A stretch of 40,050 nucleotides of DNA from Roseibacillus sp. (GCA_022448985.1 JAKVCR010000177.1:1-40050), one strand, 5' to 3'. Positions 1 through 9,952 are shown, counted from the first letter of the stretch. A program made the numbers and translations. Notes: generated by a model not told the origin, from the sequence alone.

Positions 1-2661
1 GACTTCCATGTCGATGTCCGTTTCCGCGCCCAGCTGCGTCTGGTCGCTGGCCCGCAGGAAGCGCACCACCGCGGAATCGCCGAATCCGTCGGCATCGCGG
101 AAAGCCTCGAAGGTTAATTCCGCGCTGGTCGCATTGCCCAGGTCGATGGCGGGGGAACGCAGGGAAATGTTGGAGCTCGGGCCGTAGTCACCGAGATTGG
201 TGGACCACGCATTGGCGGAACCGTTGGCGCCGGTGAGGGGGCCGGTGGAACCGGATGGGGATCCGAGTTCCCACTGGGTAGTTCCGGTTGCATCGTTAAC
301 GGCGGTGGACCAGCCCTGGGCTCCCGACTCGAGGTCGTCCTCGAAGAAGATCACGGGCGGAGCATTGAACTCCTCGACCACGAAGAACCGGGACAGCTCA
401 TCGGGCAGGGGAATGGTCAGGGTGTTCTCCGGGGGAGTGGCCACCAGGTCGATGTGTCCGCCAAAGACCGGCCACTCCAGTGGTGCCGCGGAGCCCGGGT
501 CGAGGGTGCTGCGGAGGTTGTAGAGTTTCCCAGCCTCGCTCTCCCAGCTGAGGCGCAGTTCGTCAGTGGCGGGGAGGTGTGTGATGTCCAGTGGCATCTT
601 GTCCGCCCTGCCGATGCGATCGATTTCAAACCCGTTGAGAACCACGAAGCTGGCGTGGACTGCGGCAACGGAGTAGGGGGTAAGGCGGATGACGATTGCA
701 TCCGCCCCGTTGGAGGTGAAGAGGGTGTTGATCGTGGAGGGAAGTTCGGCTGGATCCCCGGAGGCCGGGTTGTTGATTCCATCGTAGGTGGTGATGGAGG
801 CGGGGTTGCCTCCCGGGGTGCTGTCGGTGATGCGGTGGACGTCGCCGACGGGAGTGAAGTTGTCTCCCCCGTCGGTGGAGATCTCCATGGTGAACAGTCC
901 GTTCATGTGCTCGGTGTCGTGGTGATAGGAGCGCCAGCTGTAGGACCCGGCTGGGATGCCGCCGATGGTCAGCAGCATTCTGGTGGGCGTGCCATTGACG
1001 CCGTCGTAGGGTCCGTTACCACCGTTGCCGGTCCGGGTGTCGGCGCCGATCCAGTCGGTGAGGAGATCGAGGCGGGATCCGCCCCAGTTGTTGTCGTTGC
1101 CGGCTCCGCGGTCGATGGACTGCATCACCCGGCGGTCGGTGGTGTCCGGCCAGGAGGGCTCGATCGTGATGTTGTCGACACCTCCGAAGGCCGAGTAGGT
1201 TCCCACCGAGAATTCAGCAGCGGTCTCGTGGTTGGCATGGTAGGGCGCGAAGTCGGTTTCAAGGTGGGCGGAAGCTACCTCTTCCGGGTTGAAGCCGACG
1301 GAGTTTCCGCCCCCGTCTTGATTGGAGTTGAAGTCGATCCGCAGGCTCGGGCCGGCGACGAGGGGGTCCCGGAAGTCGGCGGGATCACCTGGGTCGGTGA
1401 GGTCGAGGGCTTCCTGGCGGTCGTCCACCCCGTCGCCGTCGGTGTCGGCCTGGTTGGGATCGCTGCCCGGCTGGGTCAGTGGGCTGGCGACATCAAAGGG
1501 GAGATCGGGGTTCTCCGCCCCATCGCCGAGACCGTCGTCGTCGCTGTCCGCGTTCAGGGGATTCGTTCCGGTCTGGTTCGCGCTTACCCACGCGCCGCCG
1601 CCGTCCTCCACCCCGTCGCTGAGACCGTCGCCGTCGGTATCAGCGTTGTTGGGATCAGTAACCGAACCGTTGTCGGCACTGACCTCCTCGCCATCGAGGA
1701 GGCCGTCGTCATCGGAATCGTCATCAGAGGGATCGGTCTGGTTGTCGTGCTCCTCCTGGTTGGTGGATCCGTCATTGTCAAAGTCATCCCCGGGGAGGAC
1801 ATCCTCGAGGGTCGCAATGGCGTCATTGGGGTCGGCAGCAATGATCCCCTGCTCGAAGGAGTCGGCCAGTCCGTCGCCGTCGGTGTCGTCGAGGGGGGTG
1901 AGCTGGAAGCCGTTGATTCCCCAGATCTGGTTGTGAACCGCACTGCCGAGGGCGCCGGAGAGGGGAGCGAAGCGGAGGATCACGTCGTTGGTTCCGTTGG
2001 CGTCGATCTGGAATGTGGCCGTGGAATCGAGGGTCGTTGCATCGGGGCCAGTGCGTGTTCCCCCGGCTCCGTTGTTAGCGGAGTCAGGATTTCCGCCCGA
2101 GGTGCTGTCGGACATGTAGAACTCCTGGCCGAGACTGGTAAAGCTGGTGCCCCCATCAATGGAGATTTCGATCTGGAAGTTGGTGTGGACATTCTCGGTG
2201 TCGTGGTGGAAGGAGGTCCATCCGTAGGTTCCGGCGGGGAGACCGCCGAGGGTGAGTGTCATGTAGGTGGGAGTCCCTCCCGCGGCGCCGTCCCAGTTGC
2301 CGTTGCCGCCATTGTTCGGGCGGGTGTCGATTCCGAGGAAGTCGGTGATCAGATCGACGTCACCACTGGCGTTGTTCCAGTTGTTGTCATTGCCGCCTCC
2401 GCGGTCGATCATCTGCTGGACCCTGTTGTCCGTGGTGTTGGGCCATGCCGGGGTGATGTCGATGGTGGTCCCGAAGGCCGGGAAGGACCGGGTGATGAAG
2501 TCGGCGGGGACTTCATGAGCGGCATTGTAGGCCTGGTAGCCTGTTTGTGGATGGGGCCCGCCGTCCTGGTTGGTCGAGTTGAAGTCAACGAGGAGGTCCT
2601 GCGACGAGAGGGTGGCGGTGGCAAGGGCCACCTGGGTGGCGAGGAGAATCCTGATGTGCAT
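1..2661 (-). CDS. Secreted protein with a duplicated domain around TSP3-type repeats (3' end outside window)
   Basis: An open frame of 887 codons starts at the ATG whose complement is 2659-2661 and runs off the left edge without a stop, so the C-terminus is missing. The start gives a signal peptide (residues 1-20, basic MHIR then a hydrophobic stretch). Residues about 20-250 form a domain with the pieces IDRGGGNDNNW and FHHDTENV. Residues about 257-420 are acidic repeats of the DTDGDGL type (thrombospondin type 3-like, expected to bind calcium). Residues about 440-690 repeat the first domain (IDRGAGNDNNW, YHHDTEHM). From about 770 there is a new module beginning FFEDDLESGAQGW, like jelly-roll adhesion domains. 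The product is probably an extracellular or surface protein. I do not know its substrate. No convincing terminator lies in the 219 bases between this gene and the CotH gene, so the two may be cotranscribed. Confidence 0.85.
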   Translation of the reverse strand, partial: MHIRILLATQVALATATLSSQDLLVDFNSTNQDGGPHPQTGYQAYNAAHEVPADFITRSFPAFGTTIDITPAWPNTTDNRVQQMIDRGGGNDNNWNNASGDVDLITDFLGIDTRPNNGGNGNWDGAAGGTPTYMTLTLGGLPAGTYGWTSFHHDTENVHTNFQIEISIDGGTSFTSLGQEFYMSDSTSGGNPDSANNGAGGTRTGPDATTLDSTATFQIDANGTNDVILRFAPLSGALGSAVHNQIWGINGFQLTPLDDTDGDGLADSFEQGIIAADPNDAIATLEDVLPGDDFDNDGSTNQEEHDNQTDPSDDDSDDDGLLDGEEVSADNGSVTDPNNADTDGDGLSDGVEDGGGAWVSANQTGTNPLNADSDDDGLGDGAENPDLPFDVASPLTQPGSDPNQADTDGDGVDDRQEALDLTDPGDPADFRDPLVAGPSLRIDFNSNQDGGGNSVGFNPEEVASAHLETDFAPYHANHETAAEFSVGTYSAFGGVDNITIEPSWPDTTDRRVMQSIDRGAGNDNNWGGSRLDLLTDWIGADTRTGNGGNGPYDGVNGTPTRMLLTIGGIPAGSYSWRSYHHDTEHMNGLFTMEISTDGGDNFTPVGDVHRITDSTPGGNPASITTYDGINNPASGDPAELPSTINTLFTSNGADAIVIRLTPYSVAAVHASFVVLNGFEIDRIGRADKMPLDITHLPATDELRLSWESEAGKLYNLRSTLDPGSAAPLEWPVFGGHIDLVATPPENTLTIPLPDELSRFFVVEEFNAPPVIFFEDDLESGAQGWSTAVNDATGTTQWELGSPSGSTGPLTGANGSANAWSTNLGDYGPSSNISLRSPAIDLGNATSAELTFEAFRDADGFGDSAVVRFLRASDQTQLGAETDIDMEV

Positions 2662-2880
2662 GTTCTGGAACCGGTGAGTTTTTTGGGTGGGCGCGAGTGG
2701 TCTGCACCCAGAGTCGTGGAGAGGATGGCAGGGACCATCTGGCCGGAGCAAGAGCAGGGATCGCCAACTTTGTCAGGAGCGACTGAAGGTCAATGCGGCT
2801 CAGGTTGTTTGAGAAACCCCGCTGTAGTGGTCTTCGCCTCTCCCTGGTGGGAGGGGGATCTGTGGCGGTGTTCCTGACTC

Positions 2881-5800
2881 TTACGGCGTGAACGTGACGG
2901 CAATCCGCAGGAAGAGCCGGGGGTAGGGAGCCATGGTGATGCTGGCCTTGCGTAGTCCGATGAAGTTTTCGGAGGGCACAGCGACATCGACGAGGGGCGT
3001 CCAGGTAGCCAGGTCGGTGGAAAACTCCGCCACGCAGTGGACGTCGCTGAGGAGGGTGTTTCTCGGGAAAGTGAGGGTCAGCTCGCCGCCGTCCACCACG
3101 GGGGAGGGGGCGAGGGAGGCGTCAGCAAGGAGAGGATCGAGTCCGAGGGCGTACTCCACGATATTGAGGAATCCATCGAGGTCGTAGTCCTCCAGTTCAC
3201 CCGACCCGGGAGGGGAGCCGGGGCCGAAGGTGAGATCGCGGAAGTCAGCGTATGACAGCTGCTGGGTGCCGGTGCCGGGAGTGGGTTCTTCCCCGACCCA
3301 GCTGGAGGGAAAGTTGCCGAACAGGGAGGAATTGAGTCGGTGGAGTGATTCCCCTTCGCCAGCCGGGCTGGCTGGCCAGGGAGCGACGGCGAGATAGCGC
3401 ACCTCGTCCTCCGTGACCTGCGGGTAGAGCGTGAGATCTGTCGGGGGCGGCGTGTCAGGTCGCTGCAGGCGCACAGTGCCGTGATCATTGCGCAGAGGCC
3501 CATCGCTCCACGGGCCGAGGAGAGTTACTCCCGCGCCTATTCCATAGTGGGAGAGGAAGTTATCTGCGCTTATTGGGTCAGTCACTGGATCAAAGCCAAC
3601 CACAAGGATAGTTTCTCCCGTCGCGAGTGAGTGGGCAGTGGTGAAATCGAAATCAACTCCACCCCGTATTCTCCAGTTGGCAAGACTTTCAACGGCAGGT
3701 CCAGGATTGAAGAGTTCGACGTATTCGAAGCTGTTTTCCGGGGTCACAACCGGCTGGTACATCACCTCCGAAATGATTACCGGACCGACTTGAGCAGGGG
3801 CATTAACTGAACCGAAGGTGCTGGCAGTCATGCTGACGAGGGTTTCGCTTCCCCCGCCACTGGGCCACCGACCCAGCGTCTCGCCGGCGCGCGCGGCAGC
3901 GAATTCCACGACATCGACGAACTTGAGCAGTTTGCCGCTCGCGTCGCCCTCGAGGAACCAGACCTTGTCGCCCCTCGCGGAAAGCGCGAAGGGCTCTCCC
4001 ATGGTGTAGGTTCCCTTGATGCCGTGATCATCGAGGAAGGGAACGGGGATCGTGAAGCTGCCAGGGCTCGAGACCGTGACCTCGAACGTGTCGTTATAGG
4101 CCCCGATTCCACCATACCCGGATATCGTAATGACGTCGCCAGTCGACAGGCCATGCCCGGGCTTGAAGACGGTGGTAGGAGCGGTTGCATTGGAACCGGT
4201 ATACGAGGAAATGCTGAGATTCTGGGTGGGGTTGAAATCGTTCTCGTCCCAAGTCAGGTAGCCCCCGGCCGGAATCCTCCCGGAGGGAATACGAAACTTC
4301 CGGTAGTTGCTGCTGGCATCGGAAAGATACCAGTCGATTACCTCGATCGAGCTGGTCGTGGTGTTGTGGAGTTCGATCCGGTCGAGGGTGGGTAAGTCCG
4401 TGTTGGTGAGGACCTCGTTTATTACAATGCGCCCGTCGGGGCCTGCTCCAGAGGCACCCGGCGAGCCATTGTATTCGCTGCTGGGGCGCCAGTTTTCCGA
4501 ATTATCGTAGTCCGCTGCAGTATCGATAACTTCAAGCGAGGATCCGATTCCGTCGGCCCGTCCCGGCCAGGTTCTTTCGTCGTCGAAGGCGAAGTCCTGG
4601 ATGCCGGTGCCGTTTGAGGTCGCAAAGGCGATGCGTTCTCCGCCGTTGTCGAGGGTGCCGGTAAACTGTCCCGCCACCGGGAGGCCCGTGCCGTAGCGCA
4701 CTTCGAATGCTTCCTGGTCTTCGACGAGCACTACGTATCCTCCCGCGGGAAGGTTGGTGACGGGGAAGGTGAAGGTGAGTCCATTGGTGAACTTCACCCC
4801 GTCAAGATTGACGGCGCTGTCGCTGATATTGCAGATCTCGATGAACTCGAAATCCTCACCGGTGAAGAGGCGGGGAGTTGCCAGGTTCGCCCCGGCCTCG
4901 GCTTCCACCGCGTTGGCACGGACGGCATTGTAATTGATCTCGGTGATGCGCAGATCGGACGCGGTAGCACGGCGTTCGAGATAGAAGACGGCCTCGCTGA
5001 GCGGTGACCACGAATCGCCGCCTCCCAGCCGGGCCCTCATGCGGACCAGTCCGCTGGAAGGCAGGGTCATCTCTCCGGAGAGGAAGACAGCTCCCGGCGC
5101 AAGGCTGCCGCCTTCGAGGCGCGGATCAGTCCCGTCGATGGTGTAATAGATCGATCCAGAGGGGGCGGTGGCGGAGAGCGTTCCGCCATTGGGGATTTCG
5201 CCGCCGTGCTTGTTCGCTCCGTTGACGGTGAAGAGAGGTGTCGTGATGGTTCCGAGGTAGGTGTCGGAGCTGCCTGAGAATCTCTTCGATCGCCAGGCGC
5301 TGATCATGCGGTCGGTGCGGTTGGTTCCTGAAGTGGGGAACCAGGAACCCAGCACGCCGTTGCTCGGGCTCGTGCCCGGTCCACCCGGAGTTCCGTATAC
5401 TGCACGGGTCCAGTTTTCGTTGCGCGCGTAGTTGCCATTGAATCCCCCTCCGCTCCGGTCGTCGCCCCAGCGGGCGGACTCGCACACGATCGCGGTGTCG
5501 ATCTGGTCGGCGTACTTCTGAAAGCGACTGCGGTTCTCGAGGTTGGTGAGGGCCCCGCCATGGAAGAGATGCTTGTAGGCGCGATCAGCGAAGCGGACCC
5601 GGAATTCGCGATGGTCCTCAAGATCATCGAAGATGAGGGCCCCGTCGAGGGCTCCGCTGTTGCTGGGGGCGCTGGTGGTGGTCTCGTTCTCGAGGATTCG
5701 TTCGGTGTCCCAGCAGTAGAAGCGCCAGGGGGCGTTGGCGCTGCCTCCACCCGCTGCCCGCCAGTTGTCGTTGGATTTCAAATCAGCGTTGCGGCCGAAG

Positions 5801-7995
5801 TACTCGGTGATGACGAAGTCGATGTAATTGTCGACATCGAGGACGGTCTGGATCCGGGCCCAGGTTGTGCGCGTATTCGTGACGACCGATTTCATCGCGT
5901 TGAAGGAGCTGGACTCCTCGGAGGTTGGTCGGCCCGGATTCAGGCCGAGGACTTCGTCCTCCTCAAAGCCGTTGTAGGCTGCGTAGTGGTCGTTCTCGAG
6001 GCGCTCGTGGAGGTTGTAGACGCCCCAGTAGAGTCCGTTGAGATAGAGGTGCACGAAGTGGCCCTGTCCGCCGTCGGCATTGCCCATGTCGATCATGCAG
6101 TCGCGGGCCCATTGGTCGCGGATCATGGTGGCCCGGGCCCGCTGTCCACTGTTGCTGTGGATCCACGAGTTATTGTACATGGCTCGCAGGTGAATGCTGT
6201 CAAAGGTAGTAACCCCGGTTCCCTCAAAGACCGGGTAGTCGAGCTTCCCGGGGCCGTAGAGGTCGCGGAAGCGCAGGCTGAGGGAGTGTTTGATTGATGA
6301 GCCGGGGTTGCGGCTGGCGCCACCCTGGAGCTTGCACCCGCAGTCGATCTGGAACCCTTCCTCGACATTGACGCCATCGGCAGTGGGATCGGGATGAAAG
6401 TATTCAGCAGAGACAGAAGCTTCAATATTACGATTCTGGGTGTCGACGTAGATTCCGTTCGAACCAAAGAAATCGTCCTTTTCTCCCGTGACCGAGAGAG
6501 TCGGAATATCCCGCAGCCCACTCTGCAGGCGGGCAGCATACTGCCGTGAGCGGGTGATCTGGGTATCCATGTCGTAGTCAGCCCTGGGCTCGCCTCCCCA
6601 GCTGGTTGGATAGCCGGGAGGCCGGGTCTGGCTGATGACGTCGTCAGGGAAGATGTAGGTGTGGGTATCAACATTGGTGGATCGGAATCCCGGGTTGTGG
6701 GCCATGGCCCGGACGACCTGTGTTCCGGAAATGCTGACGGGGCCGCGGTAGATCAGCCCCCGGGTGGGCGATGGGATTGAGCCATCAAGGGTGTAGCGGA
6801 TCTCTGCCCCGTCAGTGGCGGTAGTCAGTTGCAATTGGAACGGACTGGTGAAAAATCCCCGGGTGACGCTGAACACGGCGTCTTCCACAAATCCAGCGAA
6901 GGCTTCTCCGTTCTGGGCGCCAGGGGTAGGAGTGGAGAAGAAGCCGGGTTCCCCGGTCGCAGGGTCCGTGATCTTGGCCGAGTTCAGTTCCGGGGAAATC
7001 AGCATGTCCGAACTGTTCAGGCCACCGTTCAGACCATGGATCGCAAGAATGTTCGTTCCGTTTCTCAGGAGTTGCACGCGGTCGTTCAGGGCAAAGGACT
7101 GATAGACCAGTGCCTCGCTATCTGAATGGTTGGAAGTTGCCTCTGAATTGTAGGAGAGGCTTCCCCCGGCGGGGGAGTTCACGGATTCAATGAGCACCCC
7201 GTTGAGATATGCGGCGAAGCCATCGTCGTATTTCATGCGGAGGGACAACTCCGAGACCGAGGATGCCTCCGTGAGTTGGAATGGGATCCGGAGGTAGAGA
7301 CTGGTGCTGACTCCGTTAAGTTCTTCCCCCAGATTGCCCCCGGCACCGAACTCGGGGAGGTAGGTGTTGTCTTCATCATAGCCGACGCCAATCGCGACAT
7401 CACGCCAGTTGGAGTCATCGAATGCTGGTTCAGTCCAGGAGATCCCGAGAGCAGAATCGTCGTTTGTTGGAATCCGGGCCGTGGCCTGGGTATCCTTGGA
7501 CAGGAGAGTGCGGGTGATAAGGGTGCCCGTCTGCATCAGGCCATAGGAAACATTCTCTCTCTGGCGCGGCAGGGGGGCGTCAATCCCGCCAAAATCCGCG
7601 ATTACCGAGACACCGTCGGGGGCAATGAGGCCAAGATACTCTCCCCGATCATCGATCTTGAAGTTGGCGTGGAGTTCCTCACTGGGGATTCTCCGGTCCT
7701 TTCCGGAGGCGAACACAAGAAGGAACTGGCGTGGTTCCAGTTGGAGCGATGGGAAAGACCATTTGGTGAGAGCTGAAGGGTTGTCCGTGAGATAGTAGCC
7801 TCCCAGATCGACCGCCTGGGAACCGGAATTGAAGATTTCGATCCAGTCTGAGGGGTCTCCATCACGATCGCGCAGGCCATCGTTATTCTCGGCCAGAAAC
7901 TCGCTGATGTAGAGTTGGGCAGAGGCTTGCGATATCGTCAGGAGTCCGATGACGAGGAGCAATGTTACCGGAATGGAACGATGGGGAGGGGGCAT
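2881..7995 (-). CDS. Large secreted lamin-tail-domain / CotH kinase-like protein
   Basis: This is a 1704-residue exported protein. I chose the ATG at 7995 because it begins a normal signal peptide (MPPPHRSIPV, then a hydrophobic core ending ASA at about residue 26). A start 20 codons upstream would add an unlikely leader. Domains in rough order: lamin-tail domain (27-140), galactose-binding-like fold (185-330, AFDDSNW), chitobiase C-terminal-like fold (370-440, IRYTLDGSIPSP), CotH kinase-like domain (490-860, with HLYLNGLYWGVYNLHERLE), second chitobiase-like fold (about 951), three lamin-tail domains (starting about 1017, 1188 and 1403), and a C-terminal region with LEDYDLDGFLNIVEYALG near 1600. 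CotH family members phosphorylate proteins. Here the usual acidic metal-binding motif appears only as WDTE. Kinase activity is therefore uncertain, and a surface scaffold or adhesion role is equally possible. It is divergent from the VTC/DUF4956 genes. Confidence 0.88.
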   Translation of the reverse strand: MPPPHRSIPVTLLLVIGLLTISQASAQLYISEFLAENNDGLRDRDGDPSDWIEIFNSGSQAVDLGGYYLTDNPSALTKWSFPSLQLEPRQFLLVFASGKDRRIPSEELHANFKIDDRGEYLGLIAPDGVSVIADFGGIDAPLPRQRENVSYGLMQTGTLITRTLLSKDTQATARIPTNDDSALGISWTEPAFDDSNWRDVAIGVGYDEDNTYLPEFGAGGNLGEELNGVSTSLYLRIPFQLTEASSVSELSLRMKYDDGFAAYLNGVLIESVNSPAGGSLSYNSEATSNHSDSEALVYQSFALNDRVQLLRNGTNILAIHGLNGGLNSSDMLISPELNSAKITDPATGEPGFFSTPTPGAQNGEAFAGFVEDAVFSVTRGFFTSPFQLQLTTATDGAEIRYTLDGSIPSPTRGLIYRGPVSISGTQVVRAMAHNPGFRSTNVDTHTYIFPDDVISQTRPPGYPTSWGGEPRADYDMDTQITRSRQYAARLQSGLRDIPTLSVTGEKDDFFGSNGIYVDTQNRNIEASVSAEYFHPDPTADGVNVEEGFQIDCGCKLQGGASRNPGSSIKHSLSLRFRDLYGPGKLDYPVFEGTGVTTFDSIHLRAMYNNSWIHSNSGQRARATMIRDQWARDCMIDMGNADGGQGHFVHLYLNGLYWGVYNLHERLENDHYAAYNGFEEDEVLGLNPGRPTSEESSSFNAMKSVVTNTRTTWARIQTVLDVDNYIDFVITEYFGRNADLKSNDNWRAAGGGSANAPWRFYCWDTERILENETTTSAPSNSGALDGALIFDDLEDHREFRVRFADRAYKHLFHGGALTNLENRSRFQKYADQIDTAIVCESARWGDDRSGGGFNGNYARNENWTRAVYGTPGGPGTSPSNGVLGSWFPTSGTNRTDRMISAWRSKRFSGSSDTYLGTITTPLFTVNGANKHGGEIPNGGTLSATAPSGSIYYTIDGTDPRLEGGSLAPGAVFLSGEMTLPSSGLVRMRARLGGGDSWSPLSEAVFYLERRATASDLRITEINYNAVRANAVEAEAGANLATPRLFTGEDFEFIEICNISDSAVNLDGVKFTNGLTFTFPVTNLPAGGYVVLVEDQEAFEVRYGTGLPVAGQFTGTLDNGGERIAFATSNGTGIQDFAFDDERTWPGRADGIGSSLEVIDTAADYDNSENWRPSSEYNGSPGASGAGPDGRIVINEVLTNTDLPTLDRIELHNTTTSSIEVIDWYLSDASSNYRKFRIPSGRIPAGGYLTWDENDFNPTQNLSISSYTGSNATAPTTVFKPGHGLSTGDVITISGYGGIGAYNDTFEVTVSSPGSFTIPVPFLDDHGIKGTYTMGEPFALSARGDKVWFLEGDASGKLLKFVDVVEFAAARAGETLGRWPSGGGSETLVSMTASTFGSVNAPAQVGPVIISEVMYQPVVTPENSFEYVELFNPGPAVESLANWRIRGGVDFDFTTAHSLATGETILVVGFDPVTDPISADNFLSHYGIGAGVTLLGPWSDGPLRNDHGTVRLQRPDTPPPTDLTLYPQVTEDEVRYLAVAPWPASPAGEGESLHRLNSSLFGNFPSSWVGEEPTPGTGTQQLSYADFRDLTFGPGSPPGSGELEDYDLDGFLNIVEYALGLDPLLADASLAPSPVVDGGELTLTFPRNTLLSDVHCVAEFSTDLATWTPLVDVAVPSENFIGLRKASITMAPYPRLFLRIAVTFTP

Positions 7996-8419
7996 TGGGG
8001 TTTGTGCTGGAACGGTTAAGCACCATAGGATCCACAGGCTTGGAGGGCATCCCAAATCTGGACGGAACCAAAGAAGTGTATAGTCTGGGTTGCTGCGGGA
8101 GCAGGCACAAGGCGATAGGCCTGAGGTTGAGCCTTGAAGCCACCCCGGAAGGATTAAGGAGCTTTCAAATCGCTCAGAGGCGAGATTTCGTGAAATTCAG
8201 CTGATTCCGGATGATTGGAATGCGGGATTGAGCCAAGTGCGTAAAGCACGGGATGGGAGTGTCCGCTGACTCATTCAGGGGATTTATGGACCAAGGGGAG
8301 ATAGAATCGGGGGTTGTCGTTCTGTCCCTTATTGGCTAAAACTTGCTTTGTGACGAATCCGCCACGGCGCTTGGACTACCCTGACCAGCGCAAATCCTAC
8401 CTCCGCCTTTCAGTCAACC
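7996..8419. other. Divergent intergenic region between the CotH and VTC genes
   Basis: About 420 bases separate the two divergent starts, so regulation of both sides probably lies here. I see one reasonable sigma70-like promoter facing right (listed separately). There is also a short inverted repeat, GTGC-gtaaa-GCAC, near 8236. On the minus strand TATACA occurs near 8075 without a well-spaced -35 box. No tRNA, small RNA or convincing small gene was recognised. Small open frames here overlap the CotH start and have no family resemblance. Confidence 0.5.
8314..8342 (+). promoter_or_regulatory. Candidate promoter for the VTC operon
   Basis: TTGTCG (8314-8319) and TAAAAC (8337-8342) are separated by 17 bases. 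Each matches four of six positions of the sigma70 consensus. It lies about 78 bases upstream of the GTG start at 8420. This is pattern matching only. Confidence 0.3.
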
Positions 8420-9190
8420 GTGAGTTTAAGCAGGACTGAGTACAAATTCCTGATCAACGCAGAGCAGTATCATCAATGGAAGGATGAGATCTCGCAGCGT
8501 CTGGCAGTGGATCAGAACCCTGGCAACTCCGGGGACTACCCCATTCTCTCGCAGTACTACGACACCGCGGAGCGCGACTGCTACTGGGAGAAACAGCGCC
8601 GCTTCAAGAGCCGGCGCAAGATCCGGTTGCGCATTTACGGCTCTGATGCGGCCAAGATTCCTCCGGCGGGATTTCTTGAAGTGAAGCACAAGTTGCAGGG
8701 GCTGGGGGTGAAGCGCCGCCTGCCCATCCCGATTGAGGCGGCTCAGGAATTCGGTCTCGGGAATGACGATGTCCTGCGCGGGATGTACAGCGAGGTGGGG
8801 CGTGCTGGCCGGATCGTGATCGACGAGGTCCTCGGGATGCGGTCAGCCGGGCATCAACCCTCCATGCAGATTCGCTATGACCGGAATGCCTTCAGCTCGC
8901 CGGATGGCAAGTTGCGGATCACATTCGATAATCTCCTCCGCTGCCGTCCTGAATTTCCCAAGCTCCTGCCGGACGATCAAAACTTCAGCAGGTTCATTAT
9001 TCCGGAAGGAGAATCGATCATGGAGATCAAGTCCATCGGGGCGGTTCCCTACTGGTTGCGGCAGCGGGCGGGAGAGACCGGTTTGAGTCGCCGGAGTTTC
9101 AGCAAGTACTGCACGTCCCTCGAAAAACATGACCCTGTCCTGGGCGCCCAGCTTGGGGAAGCCCGGGAGCGGCAAGGGTCGGCAGCATGA
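8420..9190 (+). CDS. VTC-domain protein (polyphosphate polymerase-like)
   Basis: This is a 256-residue soluble protein starting with GTG. The first residues, MSLSRTEYKFLI, match the usual family start. It shows the charged strands of a VTC/triphosphate-tunnel fold: RRKIRLRIYG (about 65-74), LEVKHK (86-91, Glu87 and Lys89), LRITFDNLL (165-173), IMEIKS (200-205, Glu202 and Lys204) and SFSKYCTSLE (227-235). The yeast Vtc4 homologue makes polyphosphate from ATP in such a tunnel. Bacterial stand-alone VTC proteins are mostly uncharacterised, so the reaction here is inferred. It is followed after 39 bases by a DUF4956 membrane protein, a partner I recall for VTC proteins in other phyla, and it is divergent from a CotH gene. 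Confidence 0.87.
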   Translation: MSLSRTEYKFLINAEQYHQWKDEISQRLAVDQNPGNSGDYPILSQYYDTAERDCYWEKQRRFKSRRKIRLRIYGSDAAKIPPAGFLEVKHKLQGLGVKRRLPIPIEAAQEFGLGNDDVLRGMYSEVGRAGRIVIDEVLGMRSAGHQPSMQIRYDRNAFSSPDGKLRITFDNLLRCRPEFPKLLPDDQNFSRFIIPEGESIMEIKSIGAVPYWLRQRAGETGLSRRSFSKYCTSLEKHDPVLGAQLGEARERQGSAA

Positions 9191-9229
9191 CTCACCTGCA
9201 TACACAAGACATCCATTCCCACCACATTC

Positions 9230-9952
9230 ATGAACTCCCTTGCCATCATCGATACCTTCGAGACCATCAAAGAGACTCTTGGTTTCGGCAGTCCCATACC
9301 CACCGTCCCCGAGGTGTTTTTCGCCCTGGCGGTGAGCTTCGCCCTCAACCTGATTATTGGCACCCTCTACAAGGCCACTTACCGGGGGACGCGTTATTCG
9401 CAGGACTATGTTCACACCCTCGTGATCGTGGGAACCGTGACCACCATCCTCATCCTGGTGGTCGGGAGCCATCCGAACGCCTCCGCAATCGGCTTCGGCA
9501 TGTTTGCGGCCTTCGCCATGATCCGCTTCCGCCGGAATCTCGGACAGGCCCGGGACCTGGGCTTCATTCTCTTTTCCATGATGACCGGCATGGTGGTGGG
9601 AGCGCGCCTCTACCCAACGGCCGTCGCCACTACGGTCGTGATGGTGGCCGCCATCTACGTCCTCTCGAAAAAGGAGGCTTTTGCGCCCAAACGGGCCTCC
9701 CACAACCTCAGGATCCGTGTAAATAACGATATTCAGTACGATCAGACTTTCGCCCCGATCTTCGAGGAATTCGCTGATGCCACGGAGCTTATCAGCGTGG
9801 AATCGATCCAAGCGGGCATGATGACGGAGCTCCGATGGGGAATTCTCTTGAAATCAGGGGCCAAAGTAGCTGATTTTATGGAGAAGCTCCAAGTCGCATC
9901 AGGGAACAACCGTGTGATCCTGACGTCGACCCAGCGGAGCTTCGATAACTAG
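9230..9952 (+). CDS. DUF4956 family membrane protein
   Basis: This is a 240-residue integral membrane protein. Hydrophobic segments lie at about residues 28-47, 61-80, 85-100, 110-126 and 128-146, followed by a soluble C-terminal domain of roughly 90 residues. The stretch GMFAAFAMIRFRRN (about 90-103) fits the conserved core of the DUF4956 family. The function is not established. Its position directly after the VTC-domain gene suggests the two act together at the inner membrane, for example with the C-terminal domain docking the VTC protein, but that is inference. The ATG at 9230 was chosen because it places the first membrane segment correctly; no strong Shine-Dalgarno sequence precedes it. 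Only 6 bases separate its stop from the next start. Confidence 0.85.
   Translation: MNSLAIIDTFETIKETLGFGSPIPTVPEVFFALAVSFALNLIIGTLYKATYRGTRYSQDYVHTLVIVGTVTTILILVVGSHPNASAIGFGMFAAFAMIRFRRNLGQARDLGFILFSMMTGMVVGARLYPTAVATTVVMVAAIYVLSKKEAFAPKRASHNLRIRVNNDIQYDQTFAPIFEEFADATELISVESIQAGMMTELRWGILLKSGAKVADFMEKLQVASGNNRVILTSTQRSFDN

Noticed and set aside
454..2877. An 807-codon open frame on the plus strand
   Set aside because: It lies antisense to the left-edge secreted gene, whose minus-strand translation has a signal peptide, repeats and domain structure. The plus-strand product is Val/Gly-rich without recognisable domains, an effect of GC-rich codon bias.
2881..2960. Possible terminator after the first CotH gene
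   Set aside because: The only inverted repeat nearby (CTCCC-acca-GGGAG on the minus strand) is short and has no T run.
6440..6475. GTTCGAA-like string resembling a tRNA T-loop
   Set aside because: It lies inside the CotH coding sequence and no cloverleaf can be drawn around it.
8843..9811. A 322-codon open frame on the minus strand, rich in His, Asp and Gly
   Set aside because: It lies antisense across the VTC and DUF4956 genes. The composition is what the opposite strand of such genes gives, with no domain seen.
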